Positions 38,780-47,930 of a DNA stretch of 64,000 nucleotides are shown here, piece after piece. The translations under genes were made by a program, and so were the position numbers. Source of the stretch: Weimeria sp002480925 (GTDB lineage Bacteria; Bacillota; Clostridia; Lachnospirales; Lachnospiraceae); contig NZ_JBQHVU010000005.1 in NCBI RefSeq assembly GCF_052064335.1, positions 1 to 64,000 on the forward strand, read 5' to 3'. The notes under the pieces are model-generated. The model saw only the letters and a list, made by a program, of their open reading frames with translations, was not told the origin of the DNA and made no database searches. Each line of letters opens with the position of its first letter. The first letter of the stretch is position 1.

Positions 38780-41098
38780 TCAGTCTAGCTTAATGCCTGA
38801 AAGAAGACTTGAAAGGTCAGTGCCAAAGCCCTTCTTTTCAGGCTTTTTCTTATCATGATGGTCACTGCCCTTTCCCTTCGGACGGTTATTCCTGCGGGCC
38901 TTGTCAGGACGTTTGTTGTCTGTCCTGTTCTCATGCTTTGCCTGACTCTGACCGCCGTCTTCTCTCATAGTAAGGGAAATCCGTCCCTTTTCCTTATCTA
39001 CATCAAGCACGGTAACATCTACTATATCACCTATATTCAGGACGTCGAGCGGATGATTAATATGCCTGCTTGAGATCTGCGAGATATGAACGAGGCCGTC
39101 CTCATGGACGCCTATATCTACAAAGGCTCCGAAATCTACGATATTCCTGACTGTACCCTTAAGCTTCATGCCAGGGGTCAGGTCATCCATGGAAAGTACA
39201 TCGCTTCTAAGCACAGGGCGTGGCATCTCGTCACGTGGATCACGGCCAGGCTTCTTAAGCTCCTTTATTATGTCATCAAGCGTCATCTGACCTATGTTAA
39301 GCCTTGTGGCAAGGGAATCGACTGAGGATGCCCTTTTTTCTATATCGCTAAGAGCACCCTTTCTTAAGTCATCCGCGCTATAGCCGAGCAGGGAAAGCAG
39401 ATCATAGGTCTTCTGGTAGCTTTCCGGATGGACACCGGTATTGTCAAGAGGCTCCTCTCCGTTACGGATACGGAGGAAGCCGGCACACTGCTCATAGGCC
39501 TTGGGCCCAAGTCCCTTTACCTTGAGCAGGTCACCCCTTCTGGTAAAGCTGCCGTTTGCCTCACGGTATTCGATGATGTTTTTGGAGGTGGTCTTCGTGA
39601 TACCTGATATATAGGATAGAAGCGGAGCAGAGGCTGTATTCAGATCGACTCCGACTGAGTTTACGACCGACTCGACTACGCCTGACAGAGCCCCTGAAAG
39701 CTTCTTCTGGTTCATATCATGCTGATACTGCCCTATTCCTATGGCCTTTGGATCTATCTTTACATATTCGGACAGAGGATCGATGAGACGACGGGCAAGG
39801 GATGCCGCTCCACGTCCCTCTACATCGAGATCAGGAAGCTCCTTTGCAGCAAGCTCACTTGCCGAGTAAACGGAGGCGCCGGCCTCATTTACGATCACGT
39901 ACTGAAGCGGGCGGGATGATTCCTTTATTATTTCAGCAATGATGCCCTCAGATTCCCTTGAGGCTGTACCGTTTCCAAGAGCAATGAGATCCACTGAATA
40001 TCTGTCTATAAGAGCCCCGATCTTCTTCTTCGTGCCGTCTATATCATTCTTTGGCTTGAATGGGAAGACCATATCTGTAGTAAGTATACGTCCTGTGCAG
40101 TCACATACGGCAATCTTGCAGCCATGGACAAAGCCCGGATCCCAGGACAGAACGGTCTTTCCTGCTATAGGCGGGGAGAGAAGAAGGGAACGGAGATTGG
40201 CCTGAAATACCTTTATCGCTCCATCCTCAGCCATATCGGTAAGGTCACCTCTGATCTCTCTCTCGATCGAAGGGGCTATGAGTCGATCGTATGAATCTTT
40301 TATGGCATCCTTAAGGACAGGGGTGGTGACCGGATTTTCGACAGTTATGACCTGTCTCGTAAGATAGGATAGAATATCCTCACTGGGTGCAGTAATGCTT
40401 ACAGAAAGACAGTCCTCCTTTTCCCCGCGGTTCATTGCGAGGATCCTGTGGCCGGGGATGGTGGAAAGCTTTTCAGAATAATCATAGTACATCTCATAGA
40501 CGCCTGCATCATCTCCTTTTTTCTTTGATGAAGAGATAAGCCCCTGCTTTCTGGTAAGCTCCCTGATATGGCTTCTGTAGCTGGCATTATCAGAAATCGA
40601 TTCGGCTATTATATCACAGGCACCCTGGATGGCATCCTCAGGTACATGGACGTCGTTTTCAGGATCTACATATCTGCTAGCCTCGTCGATAAGAGGGGTG
40701 GTGATCTTCTGCGAGATGATAAGCCGAGCAAGCGGCTCAAGTCCCTTTTCCCTTGCTATAGTCGCGCGGGTACGTCTCTTTGGCTTATATGGCCTGTATA
40801 TATCCTCGACCTCGGCAAGGGTAAGTGCTGCGTCGAGGCTTTTTGCTATTTCGGGAGTCATGGCTCCTGCTTCCTCGATCGTGGAGCGTACAGTGGCCTT
40901 TCTTTCCTCGAGTCCCCTCAGATAGGTCAGGCGGTCGCCTAATACGCGGAGAGCGTCGTCGTCGAGACCTCCGGTGATCTCCTTTCTGTATCTGGCTATA
41001 AAGGGAATGGTATTTCCTTCGTCCAGAAGCGTTATCGCAGCATCTACCTGCGATTTCCTGACATTCAGTTCCTGTGCTATTAAAGCGTTAATATCCAT
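38780..41098 (-). CDS. tex: Tex family RNA-binding transcription accessory protein
   Basis: 772 aa. Ordered domains are the Tex N-terminal helical region (1-200), a YqgF/RNase H-like fold (about 320-450, SWDPGFVHGCKIAVCD), helix-hairpin-helix motifs (about 490-560, VDLNTASAPLLSYISGI) and an S1 RNA-binding domain (about 650-720, GTVRNIVDFGAFVDIGVHEDGLVH). A lysine-rich tail follows. It binds nucleic acid and influences transcription. AGGAAA precedes the ATG. Confidence 0.95.
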   Translation of the reverse strand: MDINALIAQELNVRKSQVDAAITLLDEGNTIPFIARYRKEITGGLDDDALRVLGDRLTYLRGLEERKATVRSTIEEAGAMTPEIAKSLDAALTLAEVEDIYRPYKPKRRTRATIAREKGLEPLARLIISQKITTPLIDEASRYVDPENDVHVPEDAIQGACDIIAESISDNASYRSHIRELTRKQGLISSSKKKGDDAGVYEMYYDYSEKLSTIPGHRILAMNRGEKEDCLSVSITAPSEDILSYLTRQVITVENPVTTPVLKDAIKDSYDRLIAPSIEREIRGDLTDMAEDGAIKVFQANLRSLLLSPPIAGKTVLSWDPGFVHGCKIAVCDCTGRILTTDMVFPFKPKNDIDGTKKKIGALIDRYSVDLIALGNGTASRESEGIIAEIIKESSRPLQYVIVNEAGASVYSASELAAKELPDLDVEGRGAASLARRLIDPLSEYVKIDPKAIGIGQYQHDMNQKKLSGALSGVVESVVNSVGVDLNTASAPLLSYISGITKTTSKNIIEYREANGSFTRRGDLLKVKGLGPKAYEQCAGFLRIRNGEEPLDNTGVHPESYQKTYDLLSLLGYSADDLRKGALSDIEKRASSVDSLATRLNIGQMTLDDIIKELKKPGRDPRDEMPRPVLRSDVLSMDDLTPGMKLKGTVRNIVDFGAFVDIGVHEDGLVHISQISSRHINHPLDVLNIGDIVDVTVLDVDKEKGRISLTMREDGGQSQAKHENRTDNKRPDKARRNNRPKGKGSDHHDKKKPEKKGFGTDLSSLLSGIKLD

Positions 41099-41181
41099 TG
41101 AAATTTCCTGCTGAAAAGAATTAAATGATACATCGTCAGATTATAGACCAGTTTGATCTGTGCGTCAAATGAACTGAGGAC

Positions 41182-41210
41182 TTGAGAAAAAGACAGGATT
41201 TATTTATAAT
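41182..41210 (+). promoter_or_regulatory. tsa operon promoter, probably leaderless
   Basis: TTGAGA (41182-41187), a 17-bp spacer and a perfect TATAAT (41205-41210). The tsaE ATG is at 41218, 8 nt after the -10 box, so transcription should begin at or next to the start codon. No ribosome binding site exists. Confidence 0.7.
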
Positions 41211-41217
41211 AAAAGCT

Positions 41218-41646
41218 ATGGAAAGATTTGAAAGCTTAAGCGATCAGGATACGAGACGGTTTGCCGAAAAGCTGGCAGAGAAGGCTGCTCCGGGGGACGT
41301 TTATACCCTTTCCGGAGATTTGGGCGTCGGGAAAACCGTATTTGCCAAGGGCTTCGCCAGGGGACTGGGAGTGACTGAGCCGGTCACAAGCCCTACATTT
41401 ACAATAGTTCAGGAATACACAAGCGGACGGCTGCCCTTCTATCATTTCGATGTATACAGGATCTCTGATCCTGATGAAATGGAGGAATGCGGCTTCTATG
41501 ACTATCTGGACCGCGGAGGAGTCGTCCTTATCGAATGGGCAGAGCTTATAGAGGATGTGCTTCCGAGACCCCGTACAGAGATCACCATTTCAAAGGATCT
41601 TGCGGGAGATGATGGCTACAGGCTTATAGAGATAAGGAGACGCTGA
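41218..41646 (+). CDS. tsaE: tRNA threonylcarbamoyladenosine synthesis ATPase TsaE
   Basis: 142 aa. P-loop ATPase that works with TsaB and TsaD to make t6A37 in ANN-decoding tRNAs. Walker A is LSGDLGVGKTVFAKGFARGLG; other family motifs are VTSPTFTIVQEY, FYHFDVYRI and VVLIEWAELI. ATG 41218 is taken as the start because upstream TTG 41182 lies in the promoter. The mRNA is probably leaderless. It is first in a unit with tsaB, RNase Z, an anchored protein and tsaD. Confidence 0.93.
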   Translation: MERFESLSDQDTRRFAEKLAEKAAPGDVYTLSGDLGVGKTVFAKGFARGLGVTEPVTSPTFTIVQEYTSGRLPFYHFDVYRISDPDEMEECGFYDYLDRGGVVLIEWAELIEDVLPRPRTEITISKDLAGDDGYRLIEIRRR

Positions 41647-41659
41647 AGGGATAATAAGG

Positions 41660-42394
41660 ATGAGGATATTAGGAATAGATTCCTCAGGACTCGTCGCATC
41701 GGTAGCGGTTATTGACGATGATGTCCTGCTTGGAGAATTTACAACAGATTACAAGAAGACCCACAGCACCACGCTTATGCCGATGCTCGATCAGCTGATA
41801 CAGATGCTTGGGATCCCGCTTTCATCGATAGATGCGATAGCTGTAGCAGCAGGGCCGGGCAGCTTTACAGGACTGCGTATAGGAGCAGCGACCGTAAAGG
41901 GGCTTGCTTATGCCCTCTCTATTCCGGTGATAGCGGTTCCGACCGTAGATGCGATCGCATACAATCTATACGGATCAAGGAGACTTATCTGTCCTCTGAT
42001 GGATGCCAGAAGGCAGCAGGCCTACTCGGGACTCTACAGGTTCTCAGAGACCAATAAGTTCATAGTCAGGAAGGAGCAGGCTCCTGAGAGTATAGCCGAC
42101 ATAATCGAAAGGATAAATATTGAGGATCTCCCGGTCACCTTCTTAGGAGACGGGGTCCCGGTATTTAAGGATTTCATAGAGAAAAATACTACTGTGGACT
42201 ATGATTTCGCTCCGGCCTTCTGCAACAGGCAGAGAGCTGGCGCTGTTGCTTCTCTTGGCAGATTATATTTCGACAAGGAGTTCTATACCTCGGCAGAGGA
42301 GTTCAGACCTGTATATCTGCGCAAGTCTCAGGCTGAGAGAGAGGCAGAGGAAAGAAAAAAGGCCGGATCTGGCGCAGGAGGATACAATGCTTGA
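41660..42394 (+). CDS. tsaB: tRNA threonylcarbamoyladenosine synthesis protein TsaB
   Basis: 244 aa, ASKHA-fold partner of TsaD. The N-terminus LGIDSSGLVASVAVI, HSTTLMPMLDQLI and the core motif AAGPGSFTGLRIGAATVKGLAY are diagnostic. It starts 13 bp after tsaE and its last codons overlap the RNase Z gene by 8 bp. A rimI acetyltransferase gene, common at this position in Bacillota, is absent. Confidence 0.94.
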   Translation: MRILGIDSSGLVASVAVIDDDVLLGEFTTDYKKTHSTTLMPMLDQLIQMLGIPLSSIDAIAVAAGPGSFTGLRIGAATVKGLAYALSIPVIAVPTVDAIAYNLYGSRRLICPLMDARRQQAYSGLYRFSETNKFIVRKEQAPESIADIIERINIEDLPVTFLGDGVPVFKDFIEKNTTVDYDFAPAFCNRQRAGAVASLGRLYFDKEFYTSAEEFRPVYLRKSQAEREAEERKKAGSGAGGYNA

Positions 42395-43295
42395 TGTCTG
42401 CCTTCTGGGTACAGGCGGGATGATGCCTCTGCCGAGAAGGTTTCTTACATCACTGGCTCTTCGCTTCAATGGCAGGACGCTTCTGATAGACTGCGGGGAA
42501 GGCACTCAGGTAGCTATGAAAAAGGCAGGAGTTTCTCCATATCCTATCGACGCTATCTGCTTTACCCACTATCATGCCGATCATATAAGCGGACTTCCTG
42601 GTCTGCTGCTTGATATGGGAAATTCCGACAGGACGGAGCCTGTCCATCTCTACGGACCCAGAGGCCTTAAAAGGATAGTATCGGCGCTTACAGTGATTAC
42701 TCCCCAGCTTCCCTTTGAACTTGTCTGTCACGAATACCACAACGACGAGGAGATCTTTGCAGTCAGCGGTATCAGGGTAAGGGCCTTCAGGGTCTGTCAC
42801 AATATGATCTGCTATGGATACACAGCAGAGATAGACAGGAAGGGAAGATTCAATGCTGATGCAGCAAGGTCGCTTGGAATCCCGCTTGAGTACTGGCATC
42901 TGCTGCAGAAGGGTCAGGAGGTAGGAGGCTTTGTACCGGGTCAGGTAATGGGACCTGACAGGAAGGGACTGAAGGTCACCTATACTACTGATACCAGACC
43001 AGTCAGATCGATAGAAGAGAATGCAGCAGGCAGCGATCTCTTTATCTGCGAGGGAATGTACGGAGACCCTGAGAAGGCAGCAAGCGCCAAGGAGAAAAAG
43101 CACATGACCATGCAGGAGGCTGCCGGTCTTGCAGCAAGAGCCGGAGTAGGGGAATTATGGCTTACACATTATTCTCCATCTATGACAGATCCGAGGATAT
43201 ATACAAAGGAGCTTGAGAGGATATTTAAAGCCACAACTGTCTGCAGGGATGGATGGAAGAAGGAGCTTGATTTTACAGACGAAGGAGAGGCCTGA
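42387..43295 (+). CDS. rnz: ribonuclease Z family metallo-beta-lactamase fold nuclease
   Basis: 302 aa. RNase Z matures tRNA 3' ends. The zinc motif is THYHADHISGLPGLL. The N-terminal LLGTGGMMPLPRRFLTS, the later VCHNMICYGY, TYTTDTRP and C-terminal LTHYSPS complete the active site. The true start is ATG 42387 with CAGGAGG just upstream; the frame happens to be open back to 42201 inside tsaB. It lies between tsaB and tsaD, joining two tRNA functions in one unit. Confidence 0.9.
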   Translation: MLDVCLLGTGGMMPLPRRFLTSLALRFNGRTLLIDCGEGTQVAMKKAGVSPYPIDAICFTHYHADHISGLPGLLLDMGNSDRTEPVHLYGPRGLKRIVSALTVITPQLPFELVCHEYHNDEEIFAVSGIRVRAFRVCHNMICYGYTAEIDRKGRFNADAARSLGIPLEYWHLLQKGQEVGGFVPGQVMGPDRKGLKVTYTTDTRPVRSIEENAAGSDLFICEGMYGDPEKAASAKEKKHMTMQEAAGLAARAGVGELWLTHYSPSMTDPRIYTKELERIFKATTVCRDGWKKELDFTDEGEA

Positions 43296-43297
43296 CT

Positions 43298-43930
43298 ATG
43301 AGTGCGAGAAGAACGGCGCGAACGGTTATATTGGTACTTATCTGTGCATGTATAGTAGTCGGATACTACACCTATCTGGACAGGACCACGTCTGAGAAGG
43401 CGAATAATTCTGAGAATGTAAGGATCACTGAAAAGGACAGGCTCCTTACTATGGACTTCGAGAAGAATTATCCTCCAACTCCGCGCGAGGTCATAAAGGT
43501 ATACAACAGATACTTGAATCTATGCTTCGGTGGCAGCAAGCTTTCTTCAAAGGATATAAAGACTCTTGCGGGCAAGATCCGCCAGATGATGGATCCAAAG
43601 CTTGCCGATGCGAATCCGGCAGATGACTATGAAAGGAGTCTGTCACAGGAGATAAAGGAGTATAAGAGCAGAAAGTCCAAGATGATAAGCACCGATGTAT
43701 GTGATACCTCCGATGTGATATACGGTAAGCTTGACGGCAGTGATGTAGCCTATGTCAGGGCGACATATTCCATTAAGGAAGCCTCAAGCTATCAGAGGAC
43801 CTTTCAGAGGTTTATCCTCAGGATGGATGATAAGGATCACTGGAAGATAGTCGGATTCGAGCTTACTGATGCTGATGGCAATCCATTAGCTCAGGGACAC
43901 GTGATAAAAGCTGGAGAAAAAACAAAGTGA
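43298..43930 (+). CDS. membrane-anchored extracellular protein of unknown function (DUF6715-like)
   Basis: 210 aa. Basic N-terminus MSARRTART, one transmembrane helix (about 9-27, VILVLICACIVVGYYTYL), then a soluble extracellular domain with RLLTMDFEKNYPPTPREVIKVY and a C-terminal beta-rich half that ends in FRRFILRMDDKD-like strands (FQRFILRMDDKDHWKIVGFE). I recall similar proteins in Lachnospiraceae under DUF6715, which I cannot check. It starts 2 bp after the RNase Z stop and overlaps tsaD by 4 bp. Confidence 0.7.
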   Translation: MSARRTARTVILVLICACIVVGYYTYLDRTTSEKANNSENVRITEKDRLLTMDFEKNYPPTPREVIKVYNRYLNLCFGGSKLSSKDIKTLAGKIRQMMDPKLADANPADDYERSLSQEIKEYKSRKSKMISTDVCDTSDVIYGKLDGSDVAYVRATYSIKEASSYQRTFQRFILRMDDKDHWKIVGFELTDADGNPLAQGHVIKAGEKTK

Positions 43931-44928
43931 AGATTTTAGGAATTGAAAGCTCCTGCGACGAGACCGCAGCAGCTGTGGTCTGTGATGGCAGGAAGGTCCT
44001 TTCAAATGAGATATCAACCCAGATCCCCATACATACTCTCTATGGCGGAGTAGTACCGGAGATCGCTTCGAGAAAGCATGTGGAGAGGATCACCCAGGTC
44101 GTCGATCTGGCCTTGAGAAAGGCGGATGTGAGCCAGAAGGAAATAGACGCGGTTGCGGTTACCTACGGACCGGGGCTGGTTGGACCTCTTCTGGTAGGAG
44201 TATCCTTTGCAAAGGCATTTGCTTATGCTAATGGAAAGCCGCTTATAGGGATAAATCATATATCAGGTCACATAAGCGCGAATTACATAGCTTCACCTGA
44301 GCTAAAGCCTCCATTTCTCTGCCTTGTGGTATCTGGAGGACATACACATCTGGCCAGGGTTAAGGACTACGGAGTTTATGAGGTCCTGGGCCGTACTGTT
44401 GATGATGCGGCAGGAGAAGCCTTTGACAAGGTCGCAAGAGCCATAGGCCTTGGATATCCTGGCGGGCCAAAGATTGAAAAGGCTGCCAGGGAGGGGGATA
44501 AGGACGCGATAGATTTTCCTCAGGCTAAGGTAGCAGACCATCCATATGATTTCTCATTCTCAGGACTTAAGTCGGCAGTGCTCAATTATCTGAATCATCA
44601 GAAGATGTCGGGCGAGGGTATCTCACGGAATGACGTCGCAGCTTCATTCCAGAAGGCGGTAGTAGAGGCTCTCACAGGTCATGTGTCAATGGCCCTGGAG
44701 GAATTCGGTGAGAAAAAGTTCGCTCTGGCAGGAGGGGTTGCTTCTAACGGAGCCTTAAGAGAAGCAGTAAGAAAGGCATGTGAGGAGCACGGAGTGTCAT
44801 TTTACTGTCCTGATCCTATCCTTTGTACGGATAATGGGGCGATGATTGCCGCTGCCGGATACCATGAATACCTTAAGGGGACGCGGTCCGGACTGGATCT
44901 TAATGCCATTCCTTCTCTTTCCTTATGA
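43927..44928 (+). CDS. tsaD: tRNA N6-adenosine threonylcarbamoyltransferase TsaD
   Basis: 333 aa. It transfers the threonylcarbamoyl group to A37. The N-terminal LGIESSCDETAAAVV, metal-binding SRKHVERI and NHISGHI histidines, and nucleotide-binding VVSGGHTHL and VDDAAGEAFDKVARAIGLGYPGG are all intact. The start codon is GTG 43927, overlapping the previous stop by 4 bp. It completes the set TsaE-TsaB-TsaD; TsaC/YwlC is not in the window. Confidence 0.96.
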   Translation: MKILGIESSCDETAAAVVCDGRKVLSNEISTQIPIHTLYGGVVPEIASRKHVERITQVVDLALRKADVSQKEIDAVAVTYGPGLVGPLLVGVSFAKAFAYANGKPLIGINHISGHISANYIASPELKPPFLCLVVSGGHTHLARVKDYGVYEVLGRTVDDAAGEAFDKVARAIGLGYPGGPKIEKAAREGDKDAIDFPQAKVADHPYDFSFSGLKSAVLNYLNHQKMSGEGISRNDVAASFQKAVVEALTGHVSMALEEFGEKKFALAGGVASNGALREAVRKACEEHGVSFYCPDPILCTDNGAMIAAAGYHEYLKGTRSGLDLNAIPSLSL

Positions 44929-44946
44929 GAAGATCAGTGAGGGTCT

Positions 44947-46086
44947 ATGCTTAGAGAAAAAGCTCTTTTATACATCGAAAAAAACAGGGAAAATGTGATC
45001 GATCTTCTGACCGCTGTGACCGAGATTCCGGCTCCTACCGGAGATGAGGGTGAGCGGTCAGAATTCATATTGAATTACCTTGAGAATAACGGCGCAATCG
45101 GAGTATACAAGGATGCAGCCGGAAATGTGATCTATCCATATGGTATCAGAGCCGGAAAGCACAATGCAGTGATGATAGCCCATATGGACACTGTCTTCAA
45201 GAGGGATGTAAGCCTTTCCGTAAAGGAACATGACAGTAAGCTGTACTGTCCCGGCATAGGAGATGACACTGCAAATCTTGTCTGTCTGATGCTTCTTGCG
45301 GCTTTTGCTGCCAAGGAAAAGCCATCTATCAGATGCGGCATATACTTCGTTTTCGGGACCTGTGAGGAGGGCCTTGGGAACCTGAAGGGCAGCAGGCGAT
45401 TTATGGAGGAGCATGCTGACAGGATCTCGCATTTCTGGGCCTTTGATCTCTATTACAGAAAGATCTATACAGATGTGGTAGGCTCCCTGCGCTATAGGAT
45501 AAGGATCAATACCATAGGCGGACATTCATATCTGAATTTCGGAAACCCAAACGCTATTTATGTGGCTTCACAGATCATAGGCGACCTCTACCGCCTGAAG
45601 CCTTCTCAGGATGAGGTCTTTACCTATAATGTCGGGACTATAGCCGGAGGAAACTCTGTAAACAGCATAGCTGAGGAGGCCTCGTTTACGATGGAGTTTC
45701 GTACCGCTGACCCTATGGTAATGAAGAAATGCGATCAGGCTATCCATGATATACTGAAGCGTTATAAGCCTCTTACCACAGGGATTTCCATAGAGCTTCT
45801 GGGAAAAAGGCCATGTGCCCAGGGCGTTCCTGAGGAATCCGTTGAGAAGATGATAGAGCGGGCAAGAGAGAGTATAAGGTCAGTTATAGGGATCGATCCG
45901 GAGGAGACCTCAGCATCTACAGACTGTAATATACCTCTTTCGATGGGAGTTCCTGCCATCTGCATAGGACTCTGCGACGGAGCCATGCTCCATACCGAGG
46001 AGGAATGGATCTGGAAGGATTCTGTTGCAAAGGGCCTTAAGCTGCTATTTCATCTGACCTACAGATACTATATGGATGAAGATTGA
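44947..46086 (+). CDS. M20 family metallopeptidase
   Basis: 379 aa cytosolic zinc peptidase or deacylase. Metal ligands and catalytic residues are in AHMDTVF (His), GIGDDTANL (bridging Asp), GTCEEGLGN (Glu pair), STDCNIPLS (Asp) and HTEEEW (His). The dimerisation domain sits between about residues 180 and 290 (IGGHSYLNFGNPNAI). Substrate is unknown; aminoacyl or peptide amide bonds are likely. It starts 18 bp after tsaD. Confidence 0.9.
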   Translation: MLREKALLYIEKNRENVIDLLTAVTEIPAPTGDEGERSEFILNYLENNGAIGVYKDAAGNVIYPYGIRAGKHNAVMIAHMDTVFKRDVSLSVKEHDSKLYCPGIGDDTANLVCLMLLAAFAAKEKPSIRCGIYFVFGTCEEGLGNLKGSRRFMEEHADRISHFWAFDLYYRKIYTDVVGSLRYRIRINTIGGHSYLNFGNPNAIYVASQIIGDLYRLKPSQDEVFTYNVGTIAGGNSVNSIAEEASFTMEFRTADPMVMKKCDQAIHDILKRYKPLTTGISIELLGKRPCAQGVPEESVEKMIERARESIRSVIGIDPEETSASTDCNIPLSMGVPAICIGLCDGAMLHTEEEWIWKDSVAKGLKLLFHLTYRYYMDED

Positions 46087-46147
46087 AAGCTGCTTGAGGT
46101 TTTTTAAATAAATGATTGAAGCCTGAACTGCTTTTCTTGTAAAAAAA

Positions 46148-46169
46148 CGGGTTTTTCCCGGCCTTTTTT
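46148..46169 (+). terminator. terminator after the tsa-M20 unit
   Basis: CGGG-TTTTT-CCCG followed by GGCC and six T residues. A competing larger fold pairs GTTTTTCCCGG with CCGGGAAAAC (46151-46179). Confidence 0.6.
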
Positions 46170-46190
46170 CCGGGAAAACAAAAAAATCAC

Positions 46191-46218
46191 TTCACATTCA
46201 TTTTCAAACTGATATAAT
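46191..46218 (+). promoter_or_regulatory. promoter of the surface protein gene
   Basis: TTCACA (46191-46196), a 16-bp spacer and a perfect TATAAT (46213-46218). The leader then forms a hairpin, CAGGGA (46231-46236) with TCCCTG (46248-46253), close to the 5' end, a position that often stabilises abundant mRNAs. Confidence 0.7.
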
Positions 46219-46286
46219 AGCCCTTGGAAACAGGGAAGAGGAAATGCTCCCTGCTCACTATCAATGTTACAAGGAGGAAATAGTTA

Positions 46287-47879
46287 ATGAATTACTTCAA
46301 AAAGGGACTTGCAGTTGCACTTGCAGCAGCCTGTGCATTTACCTTTGCACCGGTTGCAGCTACTACACTTGCAGCAAATGCGGAGACAACAGACAAGACA
46401 GAGGTAAGCTATTCAGTAAAGGGTGAGAAGAAGACTGCCCAGACTGATGCAGCTCTTAGTGCCTCGAAGAAGACAAATGCGGCTATCGAGCTTGATACAG
46501 TTGTAAACAAGACAACTACCATAGCAGTAGCCAACACCTCAGCAGCTGTATACTATATGCCTGAGGACGCTACAGTAGTAAGCGCAAAGCCAGCAGGATC
46601 GGATGATAAGACCGCTACTGTTGCCGCTTTAAAGGCAGGCACTACAAAGATCAACATCACTGTAGGAAGTGCAAAGTATTCGATCCCTGTAAATGTTTCA
46701 TCAACAGGATCTGATGTGGTAAAGACTCAGGTCAATGGAAAGGATGCAAGCGAACTCGATCTTGATTCTTACGCTTCTACAGCACCGAATGCTGTAAAGT
46801 CAGTAAAGATTACAGGAAGCTCACTGTGCGGACTGCCTGTAGTATATGATCTTTATACCGATAAGGACGGAAAGGCCATTGCAGGAAATTCAAATGCAAT
46901 TGCTTCGGTTGCCCAGGATGGTACAGTTACAGCTGGAAAGACAGCAGGAACTGTTTATGTAAAGGTCTACACGGCTGATTCAAACGCAAGGCAGATAAAG
47001 GGTGATGCAAAGTGGGTAAAGGTCACTGTAAATACTGACGCCCAGGCCATCATCACAGCTCCGTCAGAGATAAAGCTCGACTTCAAGAACCACTCAAAGG
47101 TCGACCTCGCAAAGGAGATCACAAGCAATGCAAAGAACGCTACAGTTTCCTATACAAAGAAGGCATATGACAAGCAGAATGTGAATGCAGCTGATATCAC
47201 AGGAACTGTCTTAAGTGCAAAGCAGATCGGTGAGATGACTCTTGTCGTAACCGTTGGCAAGGGAACTGATACCCGTGCCACAAGCAAGGAGATCAAGGTT
47301 TCTGTTGTTGATGAGATAAAGAAGAGCGCAGCTAAGATCACTGTTGCTCCTAATGTCCGTCTTCTTGTCGGAGGTACGCAGGCTCTTGACGCAGAGACTA
47401 CAGCTACTGGCGCAGCCATTAGCTACAGTTCTGATAATACTTCTGTTGCTGATGTAGACAGCGCAACAGGAATCGTTACTGCCAAGGCAGCAGGTATTGC
47501 AACCATCACCGTAAAGTCTGCAGCAACAAATGACTTCGATCAGGCAACTGCAACGGTTACTGTCATAGTTGACAAGCAGGAGATCGTAGTAAAGCCACAG
47601 ACAGTAAAGGGTGTGAAGGTCGCTAACGTAAAGGGAGCTAAGGTAAAGGTCAGCTGGAAGAGTCAGGGCGGAAATGTCCTCTACCGTGTATATAAGAAGG
47701 TAGGCTCATCAAAGAAGTGGTCTGGAAAGAACGTTACCGGAAGCAGCACTACTCTCGCTGTAAAGAGCGGAGCAAAGGTTACTGTAAAGGTAAAGGCTTA
47801 TACAGTCGATGCCACAGGCAAGAAGACCTGGGGTCCAAAGGCTACAGTAGCAAAGGCCTTCAAGACTGACAGAAAGTGA
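46287..47879 (+). CDS. secreted Ig-like (BIG_2) surface protein
   Basis: 530 aa. A signal peptide (residues 1-32, cleavage near TLAANA) leads into a Thr/Ala/Lys-rich protein of stacked beta domains. A bacterial Ig-like domain 2 lies near 350-430 (SSDNTSVADVDSATGIVTAKAAGIATI). The last 90 residues form an Fn3-like domain (VKGVKVANVKGAKVKVSW ... KVTVKVKAYT) ending KTDRK. There are no Cys-rich or LPxTG anchor signals. ACAAGGAGG and a uniform set of favoured codons suggest high expression. The end domain recurs in the remnant at 9605-9985. Probably a cell-wall or matrix protein; the binding partner is unknown. Confidence 0.82.
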   Translation: MNYFKKGLAVALAAACAFTFAPVAATTLAANAETTDKTEVSYSVKGEKKTAQTDAALSASKKTNAAIELDTVVNKTTTIAVANTSAAVYYMPEDATVVSAKPAGSDDKTATVAALKAGTTKINITVGSAKYSIPVNVSSTGSDVVKTQVNGKDASELDLDSYASTAPNAVKSVKITGSSLCGLPVVYDLYTDKDGKAIAGNSNAIASVAQDGTVTAGKTAGTVYVKVYTADSNARQIKGDAKWVKVTVNTDAQAIITAPSEIKLDFKNHSKVDLAKEITSNAKNATVSYTKKAYDKQNVNAADITGTVLSAKQIGEMTLVVTVGKGTDTRATSKEIKVSVVDEIKKSAAKITVAPNVRLLVGGTQALDAETTATGAAISYSSDNTSVADVDSATGIVTAKAAGIATITVKSAATNDFDQATATVTVIVDKQEIVVKPQTVKGVKVANVKGAKVKVSWKSQGGNVLYRVYKKVGSSKKWSGKNVTGSSTTLAVKSGAKVTVKVKAYTVDATGKKTWGPKATVAKAFKTDRK

Positions 47880-47900
47880 TCTGGAAAAGACAAGATAAAA

Positions 47901-47930
47901 AAGGGCACCCATATGGGTGCTCTTTTTTTT
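47901..47930 (+). terminator. terminator between convergent surface protein and HAD genes
   Basis: GGGCACCC-ATAT-GGGTGCTC followed by eight T residues. Confidence 0.92.

Noticed and set aside
42201..42386. N-terminal extension of RNase Z
   Set aside because: The frame is open inside tsaB by chance. The family N-terminus starts at ATG 42387, which has its own ribosome binding site.
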